Shown here piece by piece: positions 18,471 to 26,898 of a DNA stretch of 64,000 nt. Every line of letters begins with the position of its first letter. Position 1 is the stretch's first letter. Location of the stretch: positions 1,048,513 through 1,112,512 of the forward strand of contig NZ_CP096016.1 of assembly GCF_023650515.1 (NCBI RefSeq), given 5' to 3'. The translations under genes and the position numbers were made by a program. Source of the DNA: Alkalimarinus coralli (GTDB lineage Bacteria > Pseudomonadota > Gammaproteobacteria > Pseudomonadales > Oleiphilaceae). The notes beneath the pieces were generated by a model, which saw only the letters and a list, made by a program, of their open reading frames with translations, was not told where the DNA came from and searched no databases.

Positions 18471-20615
18471 ATGAGTATCGATCTTAGTCAGTTTCACCAG
18501 GTGTTCTTCGAAGAAAGTTATGAAGGCCTTGATGTCATGGAATCTGCGCTGCTGAACTTGCAGCCAGATAACGTAGACTCAGAGACAATTAACGAAATAT
18601 TTCGAGCAGCTCACTCTATCAAGGGAGGCAGCGGGACATTTGGGTTTAATGATGTAGCCAGCTTTACTCATGTTGTTGAAACGCTACTCGATGAGATTCG
18701 CAGTGGCTCAAGGCAAATTACATTAGAGATTGTAGACCTGTTCCTGAAGTCCGTAGACTGTATTCGCCGGATGATTCAGCAGCATGATGCAGGCGAACCC
18801 TGTGAGATCCCCGAAGCAGCAGAAATACAACAAACGTTTGAAGCCATTTTGTCTAAAGGTCAGGCTTCTGACACTTCTGAGGTCGACCCGTCTGATGCGC
18901 TGTCTGAGTCTGGAGAGTCAGATAGCTCAGCATCATCAGGGTGGAAAATTTACTTTAAGCCTGAATTAGACGTGATGCGCACTGGCAATGATCCATTGCG
19001 GATGTTCAGGGAGCTTGAATCTCTTGGGCCTTTAACTGTTACGGCTGATATATCGCAACTTCCTCCTATTAACTCAATTGACCCTGAAGCGTGTTACCTG
19101 GCCTGGACACTGCTACTGGAGGCTGATGTTGACAAGTCTACTGTCGAGGAGGTGTTTGAATGGGTCGTTGATGAAAGTGAATTGACCATTGAACCGTTGT
19201 CTTCAGGTGATAGCGCGGACAAGGTTGATAGCCATGATGAACAGCCCGATATTGCCGAGCAAGCACCGCCAGAGCAACAGGAACAGCGTGTTGCGCCTGT
19301 TAGCCCGGCGTCCAATTCAAGCCCGGCTGTTAGTCCTGCCGCTTCATCAAAAGAACCCACCAAGCCTTCTTCGGTTGAGCCTAAGGATAAGTCGAAGGTG
19401 GAAGTCTCTTCGATAAGGGTTGGAATAGATAAGGTCGATGACTTGATCAATATGGTAGGTGAGCTTGTTATAACGCAGTCTATGCTGGGTGAACTTGGGC
19501 TTGATTTTTCTATGGATAGTTTGCCGCGCCTGCTCGAAGGTATTGAGCAGCTGAGCCAGAATACAAGAGAATTACAAGAAAGTGTTATGCGCATTCGGAT
19601 GTTGCCGATTAGCTTTACGTTTAGCCGTTTCCCTCGTTTGGTTCACGATCTGAGCCGGTCAATGGGCAAAAAAATTGAGCTAAAGATGCTTGGTGAGCAG
19701 ACTGAACTGGACAAAACGGTGATGGAAAGGATTGGTGACCCGCTTGTTCATTTGGTTCGCAACTCTCTGGATCATGGTATTGAAACGCCAGAACAGCGAG
19801 TTAAATCAGGCAAACCCGAAACTGGCACCATTACCCTGAACGCCTTCCATCAAGGGGGCAATATTGTCATTCAAATTATCGATGATGGCGCGGGCCTTAA
19901 CAAAACGAGAATTCTTGAAAAAGCAAAGCAAAACGGGCTTGTGGCTGATGGTGATGCGTTGGCAGATGATCAAATTCATGATCTTATTTTCAGGCCGGGT
20001 TTCTCTACTGCCGATCAGATATCTGATATCTCAGGCAGAGGCGTTGGAATGGATGTGGTTCGCCGAAATATCAATGAGCTAAACGGATCAGTTGAGGTTG
20101 AATCAGTTGAAGGAGAGGGGAGTACGTTTACCATCAGACTACCGCTTACTTTGGCGATATTGGATGGTCAGCTGATTCGTGTCGGAAAACACATTTATAT
20201 CCTTCCCCTTATCTCTATTGTTGAGTCAATACAGTCATTCCAGCGTATGTTGCACAGGGTTGTCGGTGGCTGCGATTTGCTCAGGTTACGTGATGAGTAC
20301 GTACCGATTATCAGATTGTCCTCAATTTTTAACATAAAGCCGGATGGCAACGAAATGGAAGACGGTCTGCTTGTGGTGGTGGAAGGGGATAATATGAAAG
20401 TAGCCATTCTAATTGATGATCTTGAAGCCCAGCAGCAAGTGGTGATTAAGAGTTTGGAAGAGAACTATAAAAAGGTGGAAGGGGTGTCTGGCGCGACAAT
20501 TCTGGGAGATGGAACCGTCTCGCTGATCCTTGATATCTCAGGGCTAATTAAACTTTCCGGCGTTCAACGTTACGAGTATAAAACCGTGAGTAATGGTGAT
20601 GACTGTGCGGCATGA
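18471..20615 (+). CDS. cheA: CheA histidine kinase (block 2)
   Basis: A 714-residue chemotaxis kinase. The P1 Hpt domain has H48 (RAAHSIKGGSGTFGF). A P2-like domain covers about 158-242, with the WKIYFKPELDVMRTG and LRMFRELESLGPL pattern. A Ser/Pro linker leads to P3 dimerisation (about 310; DDLINMVGELVITQS). P4 ATPase has VRNSLDHGIE, DDGAGL, and SGRGVGMDVVRRNI. The P5 CheW-like domain starts at about 565. It lacks the repeated acidic linker of the other CheA at 41507, so the two belong to different classes. Partners are likely the adjacent CheW, CheR, CheD and CheB. No receptor gene lies in the window. Confidence 0.94.
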   Translation: MSIDLSQFHQVFFEESYEGLDVMESALLNLQPDNVDSETINEIFRAAHSIKGGSGTFGFNDVASFTHVVETLLDEIRSGSRQITLEIVDLFLKSVDCIRRMIQQHDAGEPCEIPEAAEIQQTFEAILSKGQASDTSEVDPSDALSESGESDSSASSGWKIYFKPELDVMRTGNDPLRMFRELESLGPLTVTADISQLPPINSIDPEACYLAWTLLLEADVDKSTVEEVFEWVVDESELTIEPLSSGDSADKVDSHDEQPDIAEQAPPEQQEQRVAPVSPASNSSPAVSPAASSKEPTKPSSVEPKDKSKVEVSSIRVGIDKVDDLINMVGELVITQSMLGELGLDFSMDSLPRLLEGIEQLSQNTRELQESVMRIRMLPISFTFSRFPRLVHDLSRSMGKKIELKMLGEQTELDKTVMERIGDPLVHLVRNSLDHGIETPEQRVKSGKPETGTITLNAFHQGGNIVIQIIDDGAGLNKTRILEKAKQNGLVADGDALADDQIHDLIFRPGFSTADQISDISGRGVGMDVVRRNINELNGSVEVESVEGEGSTFTIRLPLTLAILDGQLIRVGKHIYILPLISIVESIQSFQRMLHRVVGGCDLLRLRDEYVPIIRLSSIFNIKPDGNEMEDGLLVVVEGDNMKVAILIDDLEAQQQVVIKSLEENYKKVEGVSGATILGDGTVSLILDISGLIKLSGVQRYEYKTVSNGDDCAA

Positions 20616-20667
20616 CATTAACCGGGAATGCTCTAACGAGAGCGCCAATATGCTGGAGGGAGAGTAA

Positions 20668-21219
20668 ATGGCTGAGCAACAGAGTGCTGATGCTGATGTG
20701 GCGCGCATTAACGAAGAAATTAGTGATGCCATCGCCCATGAGCCCTCTGAGCAGTATCTGACGTTTTTCATTGATAATGAGGAATATGGCGTCGATATTT
20801 TGTCGGTTCAGGAGATAAGGGGTTGGGAGCCTGCGACTGAAATTCCGAATTCACCCGCCTACTTGAAAGGTGTTATTAACTTGCGTGGTGCGATTGTTCC
20901 TATAACTGATCTACGCCTTCGGTTTGGAATTGAGCAGTTTGAATACAGCCCCGTAACGGTCGTCATAGTGGTGAAAGTAAAATCAGGCAACAGTGAAAAA
21001 ATTATGGGGATTGTGGTTGATGCCGTCTCTGATGTGAGCAATTTCTCCACTGCTGATATACACCCCGCACCAGAATTAACATTTAACAAAAATACTGCTT
21101 TTGTTAAGGGATTAGGGAGTAGCGAAGATAAAATGGTCATCCTTCTTGATATTAATAAGCTGCTCACTGCACCTGATGATGTTGATCTTAGTGAGGTTGG
21201 GCGTGCAAAACTTGGTTAG
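20668..21219 (+). CDS. cheW: CheW coupling protein (block 2)
   Basis: A 183-residue CheW with a 30-residue polar N-terminal extension, so longer than the 162-residue CheW at 49836. Family features are YLTFFIDNEEYGVDIL, the NLRGAIVPITDLR motif and a C-terminal MVILLDINKLL. It links receptors to CheA. GGAGGGAG lies just upstream. It lies 52 bases after cheA in the same unit. Confidence 0.93.
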   Translation: MAEQQSADADVARINEEISDAIAHEPSEQYLTFFIDNEEYGVDILSVQEIRGWEPATEIPNSPAYLKGVINLRGAIVPITDLRLRFGIEQFEYSPVTVVIVVKVKSGNSEKIMGIVVDAVSDVSNFSTADIHPAPELTFNKNTAFVKGLGSSEDKMVILLDINKLLTAPDDVDLSEVGRAKLG

Positions 21220-21274
21220 TGGTTCCTGAGCATTAATTTTTCGATACTATCAATTTGGCAGATGTAAGAGGGCT

Positions 21275-22114
21275 ATGGCAATACCTACACAAGTGCGTGA
21301 ATTCCCAATGACCGACGAGAATTTTGAGGTCATTAGTGCGCTAGCCCATAACTATACCGGAATAGTTCTTGGCGCGCATAAGCGCGATATGGTTTATGGG
21401 CGTCTTGCCAGGCGAACCCGTGCATTGGGGCTGTCTAACTTTGACCAATACTGTGAATTAATATCGGATTCATCCTCTCCGGAAATTAGTCTTTTTATTA
21501 ATGCAATAACAACCAACTTAACCTCGTTTTTTCGAGAGCCCCATCATTTTGATTTTCTAAAAGAGACGGCTCTGCCAGACATTCAGCGTAAAAACAGCCT
21601 CAATAAGCGCCTAAGAATCTGGTCTGCAGGCTGCTCGACGGGGGAGGAGCCCTATAGCCTCTCAATTACCGTAAATGAGAATATGGATATGGCGCGCTGG
21701 GATTGCAAAATTCTGGCTACTGACCTGGACTCAAATGTGCTGAGTCACGGCCATAATGGGGTTTATGACATCTCAAGAATTGACACGCTGACGGAGCAGA
21801 GCAAAAAGAAGTGGTTTTATAAAGATAGCCAAAACCCGGAGGTTGTTAAGGTAAAGCCCGCGTTACAACAGTGTTTGCGCTTCAAGCGGCTTAATTTACT
21901 GGAAGATTGGCCCATGAAGGGGCCGTTCGATATTATTTTTTGCAGAAATGTCGTGATTTACTTTAACAAGGATACGCAGCGACAGCTGTTTGATCGTTAT
22001 GCGGACATTTTGGCTGATGGAGGGTACCTGTTTATAGGGCACTCGGAATCGCTTCATAAAGTAACAGAGCGATTCACTTCGTTGGGAAAAACCATATATA
22101 AAAAGATACGTTAA
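21275..22114 (+). CDS. cheR: CheR methyltransferase
   Basis: A 279-residue S-adenosylmethionine-dependent enzyme that methylates receptor glutamates. The N-terminal helical domain is followed by the SAM-binding motif WSAGCSTGEEPYS and the catalytic-domain motifs ILATDLDSNVL and FDIIFCRNVVIYFNK. It is the only CheR in the window, so it may serve both chemotaxis arrays. ATG 21275 is preceded by AAGAGGG; an internal ATG 11 codons later is less well placed. Confidence 0.95.
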   Translation: MAIPTQVREFPMTDENFEVISALAHNYTGIVLGAHKRDMVYGRLARRTRALGLSNFDQYCELISDSSSPEISLFINAITTNLTSFFREPHHFDFLKETALPDIQRKNSLNKRLRIWSAGCSTGEEPYSLSITVNENMDMARWDCKILATDLDSNVLSHGHNGVYDISRIDTLTEQSKKKWFYKDSQNPEVVKVKPALQQCLRFKRLNLLEDWPMKGPFDIIFCRNVVIYFNKDTQRQLFDRYADILADGGYLFIGHSESLHKVTERFTSLGKTIYKKIR

Positions 22115-22167
22115 CGATGTACATGAAAGCAGTATTTTAAAGTAAAACAAGAGTTAATAGGTCATTA

Positions 22168-22812
22168 ATGAAAAATGGCGATATCAAAATTCAGGCCCCT
22201 CGGGCATTGCCAGGGTTCGAACATATAAATCGATACTGGGACAAAAGGATGAACCTGGCCGCAGCCAAGATTATGCCAGGGGAACTCTATGTCAGCTTGC
22301 ATGGTGAGATGATTGTTACGGTATTAGGATCCTGCGTATCTGCCTGTATCAGGGACAGGATTCATGGCATTGGCGGAATGAACCACTTTATGCTGCCTGT
22401 TCAAGGTGAGCACTCGTCATCGCAATGGGGGTCGAATCATATCAGTTCAGCGTCTCGTTATGGAAATTGGGCGATGGAGTTTCTTATCAACGAGATACTG
22501 AAGGCCGGAGGTGAGCGGAAGAACCTTGAGGTTAAAGTGTTTGGTGGCGGAAACGTGCTGTCAAATATGACAAACATCGGGCTTCGGAATATCGAGTTTG
22601 TAAAACACTACCTGTCAGACGAGGGCTTACAAATAGCTGCGTCGGATGTGGGAGGTTCATTTCCGAGAAAGGTGCTCTATTTCCCAGATACGGGCGCGGT
22701 TAAAGTGAGAAAAATGAAGCAAACAAGAAACGACACAATTATACAGCGTGAAAAAGCATATATTGAGGATATTAATAAGAAGCCAGCCTCGGGCGAGGTT
22801 GAGTTGTTTTAG
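22168..22812 (+). CDS. cheD: CheD chemoreceptor deamidase
   Basis: A 214-residue CheD. The catalytic Cys is in VLGSCVSACIRD, with the His in GIGGMNHFMLP. The Gly-rich VKVFGGGNVL segment and the C-terminal GGSFPRKVLYFPDTG match the family. CheD converts receptor glutamines to glutamates. It lies between cheR and cheB, a common order in systems with full receptor adaptation. The N-terminal 30 residues and basic C-terminal tail are longer than the minimal domain. Confidence 0.93.
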   Translation: MKNGDIKIQAPRALPGFEHINRYWDKRMNLAAAKIMPGELYVSLHGEMIVTVLGSCVSACIRDRIHGIGGMNHFMLPVQGEHSSSQWGSNHISSASRYGNWAMEFLINEILKAGGERKNLEVKVFGGGNVLSNMTNIGLRNIEFVKHYLSDEGLQIAASDVGGSFPRKVLYFPDTGAVKVRKMKQTRNDTIIQREKAYIEDINKKPASGEVELF

Positions 22813-22905
22813 CATCAGGTGTGTTTAGGCGACAGTTGTGTCGTTTGTTAGGGGAGGCAGTTGTAGGCATGGTTGGTATTGAGAGTGGTTTAAGGAGAGT
22901 CGTCA

Positions 22906-23973
22906 GTGAGTAAAGTGAAAGTATTGGTGGTTGATGACTCCGAGCTTATTCGCCAACTATTGAGCCAGATAATTAATTCAGCAGACGATCTCGAAGTGGT
23001 TGGCGTTGCGGTAGATCCCTATGATGCGCGAGACAAAATAAAGCAGCTCAATCCTGACGTATTAACACTGGATATTGAAATGCCCAAGATGGATGGCATT
23101 TCGTTTCTGCGAAATTTGATGAAGCTTAGGCCAATGCCCGTGGTAATGATATCAACACTGACTGAAAAGGGGGCTCCAGCGACGCTTGAAGCGTTAGATT
23201 TAGGGGCCGTTGATTACCTTCCCAAACCCAAGGTTGATCAGGTGCAAGGTTTACATCAGTACTCAATCGATATTATTGAAAAGGTTAGAACTGCGGCAAC
23301 GGCCAATGTATATACACTGGAACGTATGCAGAATGCGCGCAGCCGTATTCCCATCGAGAGGGAGAAATCAGCGCCTTACGGTTTTAGACCCGGCTATATT
23401 ATCGCCATTGGGGCATCGACAGGAGGCACAGAAGCCATTAAAGAAGTCTTGCTGGGTATGCCTGTTAACTGTCCGCCGGTGTTGTTGTCGCAGCATATTC
23501 CTCCGGTTTTTAGCGCCACCTATGCTGATAGAATGAATCGAATCTGCGATATTTCTGTCTTTGAGGCCAAAGACGATATGAAACTGGAGAATGGTTGCGC
23601 GTACCTCGCCCCTGGCGATCACCATTTGAAAATAGTCTATAAAGGCGGCGCCTACTACACTAAGCTGGATAAGTCTGAGCCGGTGAATCGCCATCGCCCG
23701 GCTGTAGACGTGATGTTTGAGTCGGTATTGGACGCCGCCGGGAGTAAGGTTGTTGGCGTATTACTGACGGGTATGGGTAAGGATGGCGCTAACGGTTTGT
23801 TGAAGATGCGAGATGCAGGTTGCCATACCATTGCACAGGACAAAGAAAGTAGTGTGGTATGGGGGATGCCGGGTGCCGCTGTTGCAATAGGTGCTGCGGT
23901 AGATGTATTGCCGTTGGAAAAAATATTTTCAAAAGCACTGAGTTGCTGTAGTAATCGACAAAATTTGAGCTAG
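22906..23973 (+). CDS. cheB: CheB methylesterase/deamidase (block 2)
   Basis: A 355-residue two-domain enzyme that removes methyl groups from receptors. The receiver has D10/D11 and phosphoacceptor D56 (LDIEMPKMDG). The esterase carries the Ser motif AIGASTGGTEAI, the His motif SQHIPPVFSATYADRMNR and the Asp motif LTGMGKDGANG. The start is GTG 22906 with AAGGAG nine bases upstream. It closes the che part of the block. A 191-bp AT-rich gap with no recognised signal separates it from hsbA. Confidence 0.94.
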   Translation: MSKVKVLVVDDSELIRQLLSQIINSADDLEVVGVAVDPYDARDKIKQLNPDVLTLDIEMPKMDGISFLRNLMKLRPMPVVMISTLTEKGAPATLEALDLGAVDYLPKPKVDQVQGLHQYSIDIIEKVRTAATANVYTLERMQNARSRIPIEREKSAPYGFRPGYIIAIGASTGGTEAIKEVLLGMPVNCPPVLLSQHIPPVFSATYADRMNRICDISVFEAKDDMKLENGCAYLAPGDHHLKIVYKGGAYYTKLDKSEPVNRHRPAVDVMFESVLDAAGSKVVGVLLTGMGKDGANGLLKMRDAGCHTIAQDKESSVVWGMPGAAVAIGAAVDVLPLEKIFSKALSCCSNRQNLS

Positions 23974-24164
23974 ATACAATTTATAATTTACCTTTTTTGT
24001 ATTTAGTGTTTATTATTTCTCTTAGTTATTAATTTGTTACAGGTAGTCTGGAGTACGCATATTTGGTCGCTTTGTCATTCCAAAGTAGCAAAATTGGCTA
24101 AATTTCAGTATAAACAGTTTTTCATTGCTGCATTGAAGCAGCGCTTTATTGATCAGGGGGCGAA

Positions 24165-24467
24165 ATGTCTATTACAACGAGCAAGTCAGCGGACGGTAGT
24201 GTATTGACTATAAGGATTCAGGGGCGTTTTGACTTTAGTTCGCACCAGGAGTTCAGGGACTCTTACGAGAATAACGATAACGTAAAAGAGTATCTTATCG
24301 ATATGAAAGAGACGACCTATTTGGATAGCTCTGCATTGGGGATGTTATTGTTGCTGAGGGACTTTGCGGGCGGAGATCACGCTAATGTGTCCATTAGCAA
24401 TTGTAATAGCGACGTTAAGAAGATTCTTACAATATCTAATTTCGAACAGTTGTTTGTAATTAAGTAA
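24165..24467 (+). CDS. hsbA: HsbA-like anti-anti-sigma factor (STAS)
   Basis: A 100-residue single STAS domain with the regulatory serine motif LDSSALGMLLLL. It is adjacent to the REC-PP2C-ATPase protein and the Hpt protein. This is the same three-gene set known as HsbA-HsbR-HptB in Pseudomonas aeruginosa. There HsbR dephosphorylates or phosphorylates HsbA, which then binds the anti-sigma factor FlgM or a diguanylate cyclase. The role here is inferred from the gene set. Upstream GGGGGCG serves the ATG. Confidence 0.8.
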   Translation: MSITTSKSADGSVLTIRIQGRFDFSSHQEFRDSYENNDNVKEYLIDMKETTYLDSSALGMLLLLRDFAGGDHANVSISNCNSDVKKILTISNFEQLFVIK

Positions 24468-24555
24468 GTTATTCAGCCGTTCGGTCACGCATTGAATGGC
24501 GCTGCGCAAGGTTTTTTCTCGCAGCCAGCCATAACAGGCTACTCTAGGGGGACTG

Positions 24556-26274
24556 ATGGACGCAGAGCCACTTAAAATTTTGATTGCGGATGATAATGAC
24601 TCTGATCGTATGATCTTACAAGCTATCGTTCGTAAGCAAGGTCATAAAGTGGTAACGGCTAGAGATGGCGTAGAAGCAGTAGATAAGTTTAAACAGTCTG
24701 CCCCGGAGATTGTTTTGATGGACGCCTTGATGCCTCGAATGGACGGCTTTGAAGCGGCCAGACGTATTAAGCAGCTTGCGGGTGAGGAATTAGTGCCGAT
24801 TATATTCCTGACCTCTCTCACGGATGCACCATCATTAGCCAAGTGTCTGGATGCGGGCGGTGATGATTTCTTATCCAAGCCATACAACCGTGTTATCTTA
24901 CAGGCCAAAATTAACGCATTTAATCGAATGCGTATCATGCATAGTACGCTGCAGTTTCAACGAGACCAGATTGCAGAGAACAATGAACACCTCCTTCAGG
25001 AACAGCAAGTAGCCAAAACTGTTTTCGATAACGTGGCTCACCTTGGCTGCCTCCATGCAAAGAACATCAAACACTTGTTATCCCCGTTGTCCGTTTTTAA
25101 TGGTGATGTGTTATTGGCCTGCCAAAAACCGTCGGGTGGAATGCATGTGTTACTCGGAGATTTTACCGGCCACGGACTTCCTGCCGCGATAGGCGCGATG
25201 CCAATTGCAGAAATATTCTATGGTATGACCAATAAAGGTTTTGCCATGACGGACGTGCTCAGGGAGATCAACCAAAAGTTAAAACAAATCCTGCCTGTTG
25301 GCTTTTTTTGCTGTGCGTGCATGATAGATATGAGCTTCGCAAGGGGAGACGTAGAGATATGGGTTGGCGGGTTACCGGAAGCTATTATTTATAGAACCAA
25401 TGGCGAGCTGATTAAAATATCATCTAATCACCTCCCGTTGGGGGTGTTAGAGGCAAGCCGCTTTGCGACAGAAACTTATCGTTATGAGATGTCTCCTGGA
25501 GACCGCTTCTTTATGTGGTCAGACGGAATTATTGAAGCCCGTAATGTTAGTGGCGAAATGTTTGGTGAAGATCGGCTTTATCAGGTCTATCAGGAGCAAC
25601 ACGAAGCTGCTGAGCTGTTCTCCAGTATAAAACAGAGGGTTCATAGCTTTATTGGTGAAGGAGAGCGTGATGACGACCTGACCATGGTAGAAGTGGAAAT
25701 GGTCAGAGAGGAAGATCTATCAACAGATGTGAGTTCCAACCTTCTTAAGAGTGCATTGATTGGGCCGGTAAACTGGGCACTTTGTTATGAACTCCGGGGG
25801 AAAACCCTTAAAGACTTTAACCCATTACCGTTATTGCTTCATGTCATTATGGAGGTGCCGGGTCTTCGTCTGTTTAGCGGGCAGGTTTACACCATTCTGG
25901 CAGAGTTGACCTCTAACGCTCTAGAGCATGGTGTACTGAAATTGGATTCTGGGCTGAAAAATTCGCCGGAAGGTTTTTCTCAATATTATGCGCTAAGGGC
26001 AGAGCGGTTAGAGCGGCTGGAGGATGAGTGGGTCAAAATTTCAGTTGATCACGTTCCAGAAGGCATGGGTGGGCTGCTAAAAATAAAAATTGAGGATAGC
26101 GGTACAGGGTTTGATTATAGTGGCTTCAAGCAAGCAAAAATGAGCAATGACCGTTATTCGGGCCGAGGAATACCATTACTGGTTTCTCTATGTCGGCACT
26201 TCGAATACACAGGAACAGGCAGTACTGTGGAAGCCGAATTTGCCTGGCAACCAGAGATTAGCGAGGGTCGTTAA
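24556..26274 (+). CDS. hsbR: HsbR-like response regulator with PP2C phosphatase and ATPase domains
   Basis: A 572-residue switch protein. The receiver (1-125) has D12/D13, phosphoacceptor D56 (LMDALMPRMDG) and SKPY. A short coiled coil (about 130-155) leads to a SpoIIE/PP2C phosphatase (about 180-390), with LLGDFTGHGLPAAIGAMP and DRFFMWSDGIIEA as metal-site motifs, then DDDLTMVEVEM. The C-terminus is an anti-sigma-type ATPase (about 430-570; LAELTSNALEHG, EDSGTGFDYS). The receiver is expected to be phosphorylated by HptB, and the output domains set the phosphorylation state of HsbA. Confidence 0.85.
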   Translation: MDAEPLKILIADDNDSDRMILQAIVRKQGHKVVTARDGVEAVDKFKQSAPEIVLMDALMPRMDGFEAARRIKQLAGEELVPIIFLTSLTDAPSLAKCLDAGGDDFLSKPYNRVILQAKINAFNRMRIMHSTLQFQRDQIAENNEHLLQEQQVAKTVFDNVAHLGCLHAKNIKHLLSPLSVFNGDVLLACQKPSGGMHVLLGDFTGHGLPAAIGAMPIAEIFYGMTNKGFAMTDVLREINQKLKQILPVGFFCCACMIDMSFARGDVEIWVGGLPEAIIYRTNGELIKISSNHLPLGVLEASRFATETYRYEMSPGDRFFMWSDGIIEARNVSGEMFGEDRLYQVYQEQHEAAELFSSIKQRVHSFIGEGERDDDLTMVEVEMVREEDLSTDVSSNLLKSALIGPVNWALCYELRGKTLKDFNPLPLLLHVIMEVPGLRLFSGQVYTILAELTSNALEHGVLKLDSGLKNSPEGFSQYYALRAERLERLEDEWVKISVDHVPEGMGGLLKIKIEDSGTGFDYSGFKQAKMSNDRYSGRGIPLLVSLCRHFEYTGTGSTVEAEFAWQPEISEGR

Positions 26275-26345
26275 TCTTGCTAAAGTTGTCTATTATGAAT
26301 TTATACGTTGATATCGCCAGACTTGGATAGCAAATAGGTTAATCT

Positions 26346-26693
26346 ATGAGTGAAAATATGGAACATCTCGATTTTTCAGCGCTTGCTGAATTAAAAGAGG
26401 TAATGGAAGAAGAGTTTGATATTTTATTGGAAACGTTCCTGCACGATTCAGCCGAACGGATTATTCAGATTCAAGGTGCTGCTTCAGCACGAGATGCGGA
26501 GTCTCTCTCCCGAGCCGCACATAGTTTTAAAGGAAGCTGTACCAATATTGGTGTCCCTGTGCTTGCACAGCTCTGCATGGATGCCGAAGTTAAAGGCAAA
26601 AAAGGCGACTTGGAAGGTATTGATGAACTTGTGACTGAAATAGAACGAGAGTTTTCCAGGGTTGCTGAGCTGCTAAAAGAACAGCTATCCTAG
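26346..26693 (+). CDS. hptB: HptB-like histidine phosphotransfer protein
   Basis: A 115-residue all-helical Hpt domain. The phosphorylatable His is H59 in AAHSFKGSCTNIG. The N-terminus (FSALAELKEVMEEEF) matches Pseudomonas HptB, which receives phosphate from hybrid kinases such as RetS, PA1611 and SagS, and passes it to HsbR. It is encoded 71 bases after hsbR and 205 bases before fliK. Because the cognate hybrid kinases are not in the window, its input is unknown here. Confidence 0.82.
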   Translation: MSENMEHLDFSALAELKEVMEEEFDILLETFLHDSAERIIQIQGAASARDAESLSRAAHSFKGSCTNIGVPVLAQLCMDAEVKGKKGDLEGIDELVTEIEREFSRVAELLKEQLS

Positions 26694-26752
26694 TGCATTT
26701 CCATTTATGGGTTTAGGTTTTTTGTAACCAGTATTTCCCCCTCCTGATATTC

Positions 26753-26768
26753 TGGTCTGTATTTTGCT
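26753..26768 (+). promoter_or_regulatory. sigma-54 promoter of fliK
   Basis: TGGTCTG-N4-TTGCT matches at 9 of 12 consensus positions, including the full -12 box and GG-N10-GC. It is 131 bases before the fliK ATG and 60 bases after hptB. It would restart flagellar transcription after the che-hsb block. Confidence 0.55.
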
Positions 26769-26898
26769 GATTAACTGAGAGAGATTGTGTGTTCAGTCGT
26801 GAATACCGATCTTGATCTGGTTATATTGGCTCGAACTACTGAGGCCGGTATGGCTTTACTCGCGTTTTGTTGATCAATTGTTTATTACAGAGCAGCTT

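Noticed and set aside
17700-26693. Che-hsb block as a recent horizontally acquired island
   Set aside because: No integrase, no tRNA or direct repeats at its edges, and codon and base use look like the flanking flagellar genes; an older insertion or ancestral arrangement is more likely.
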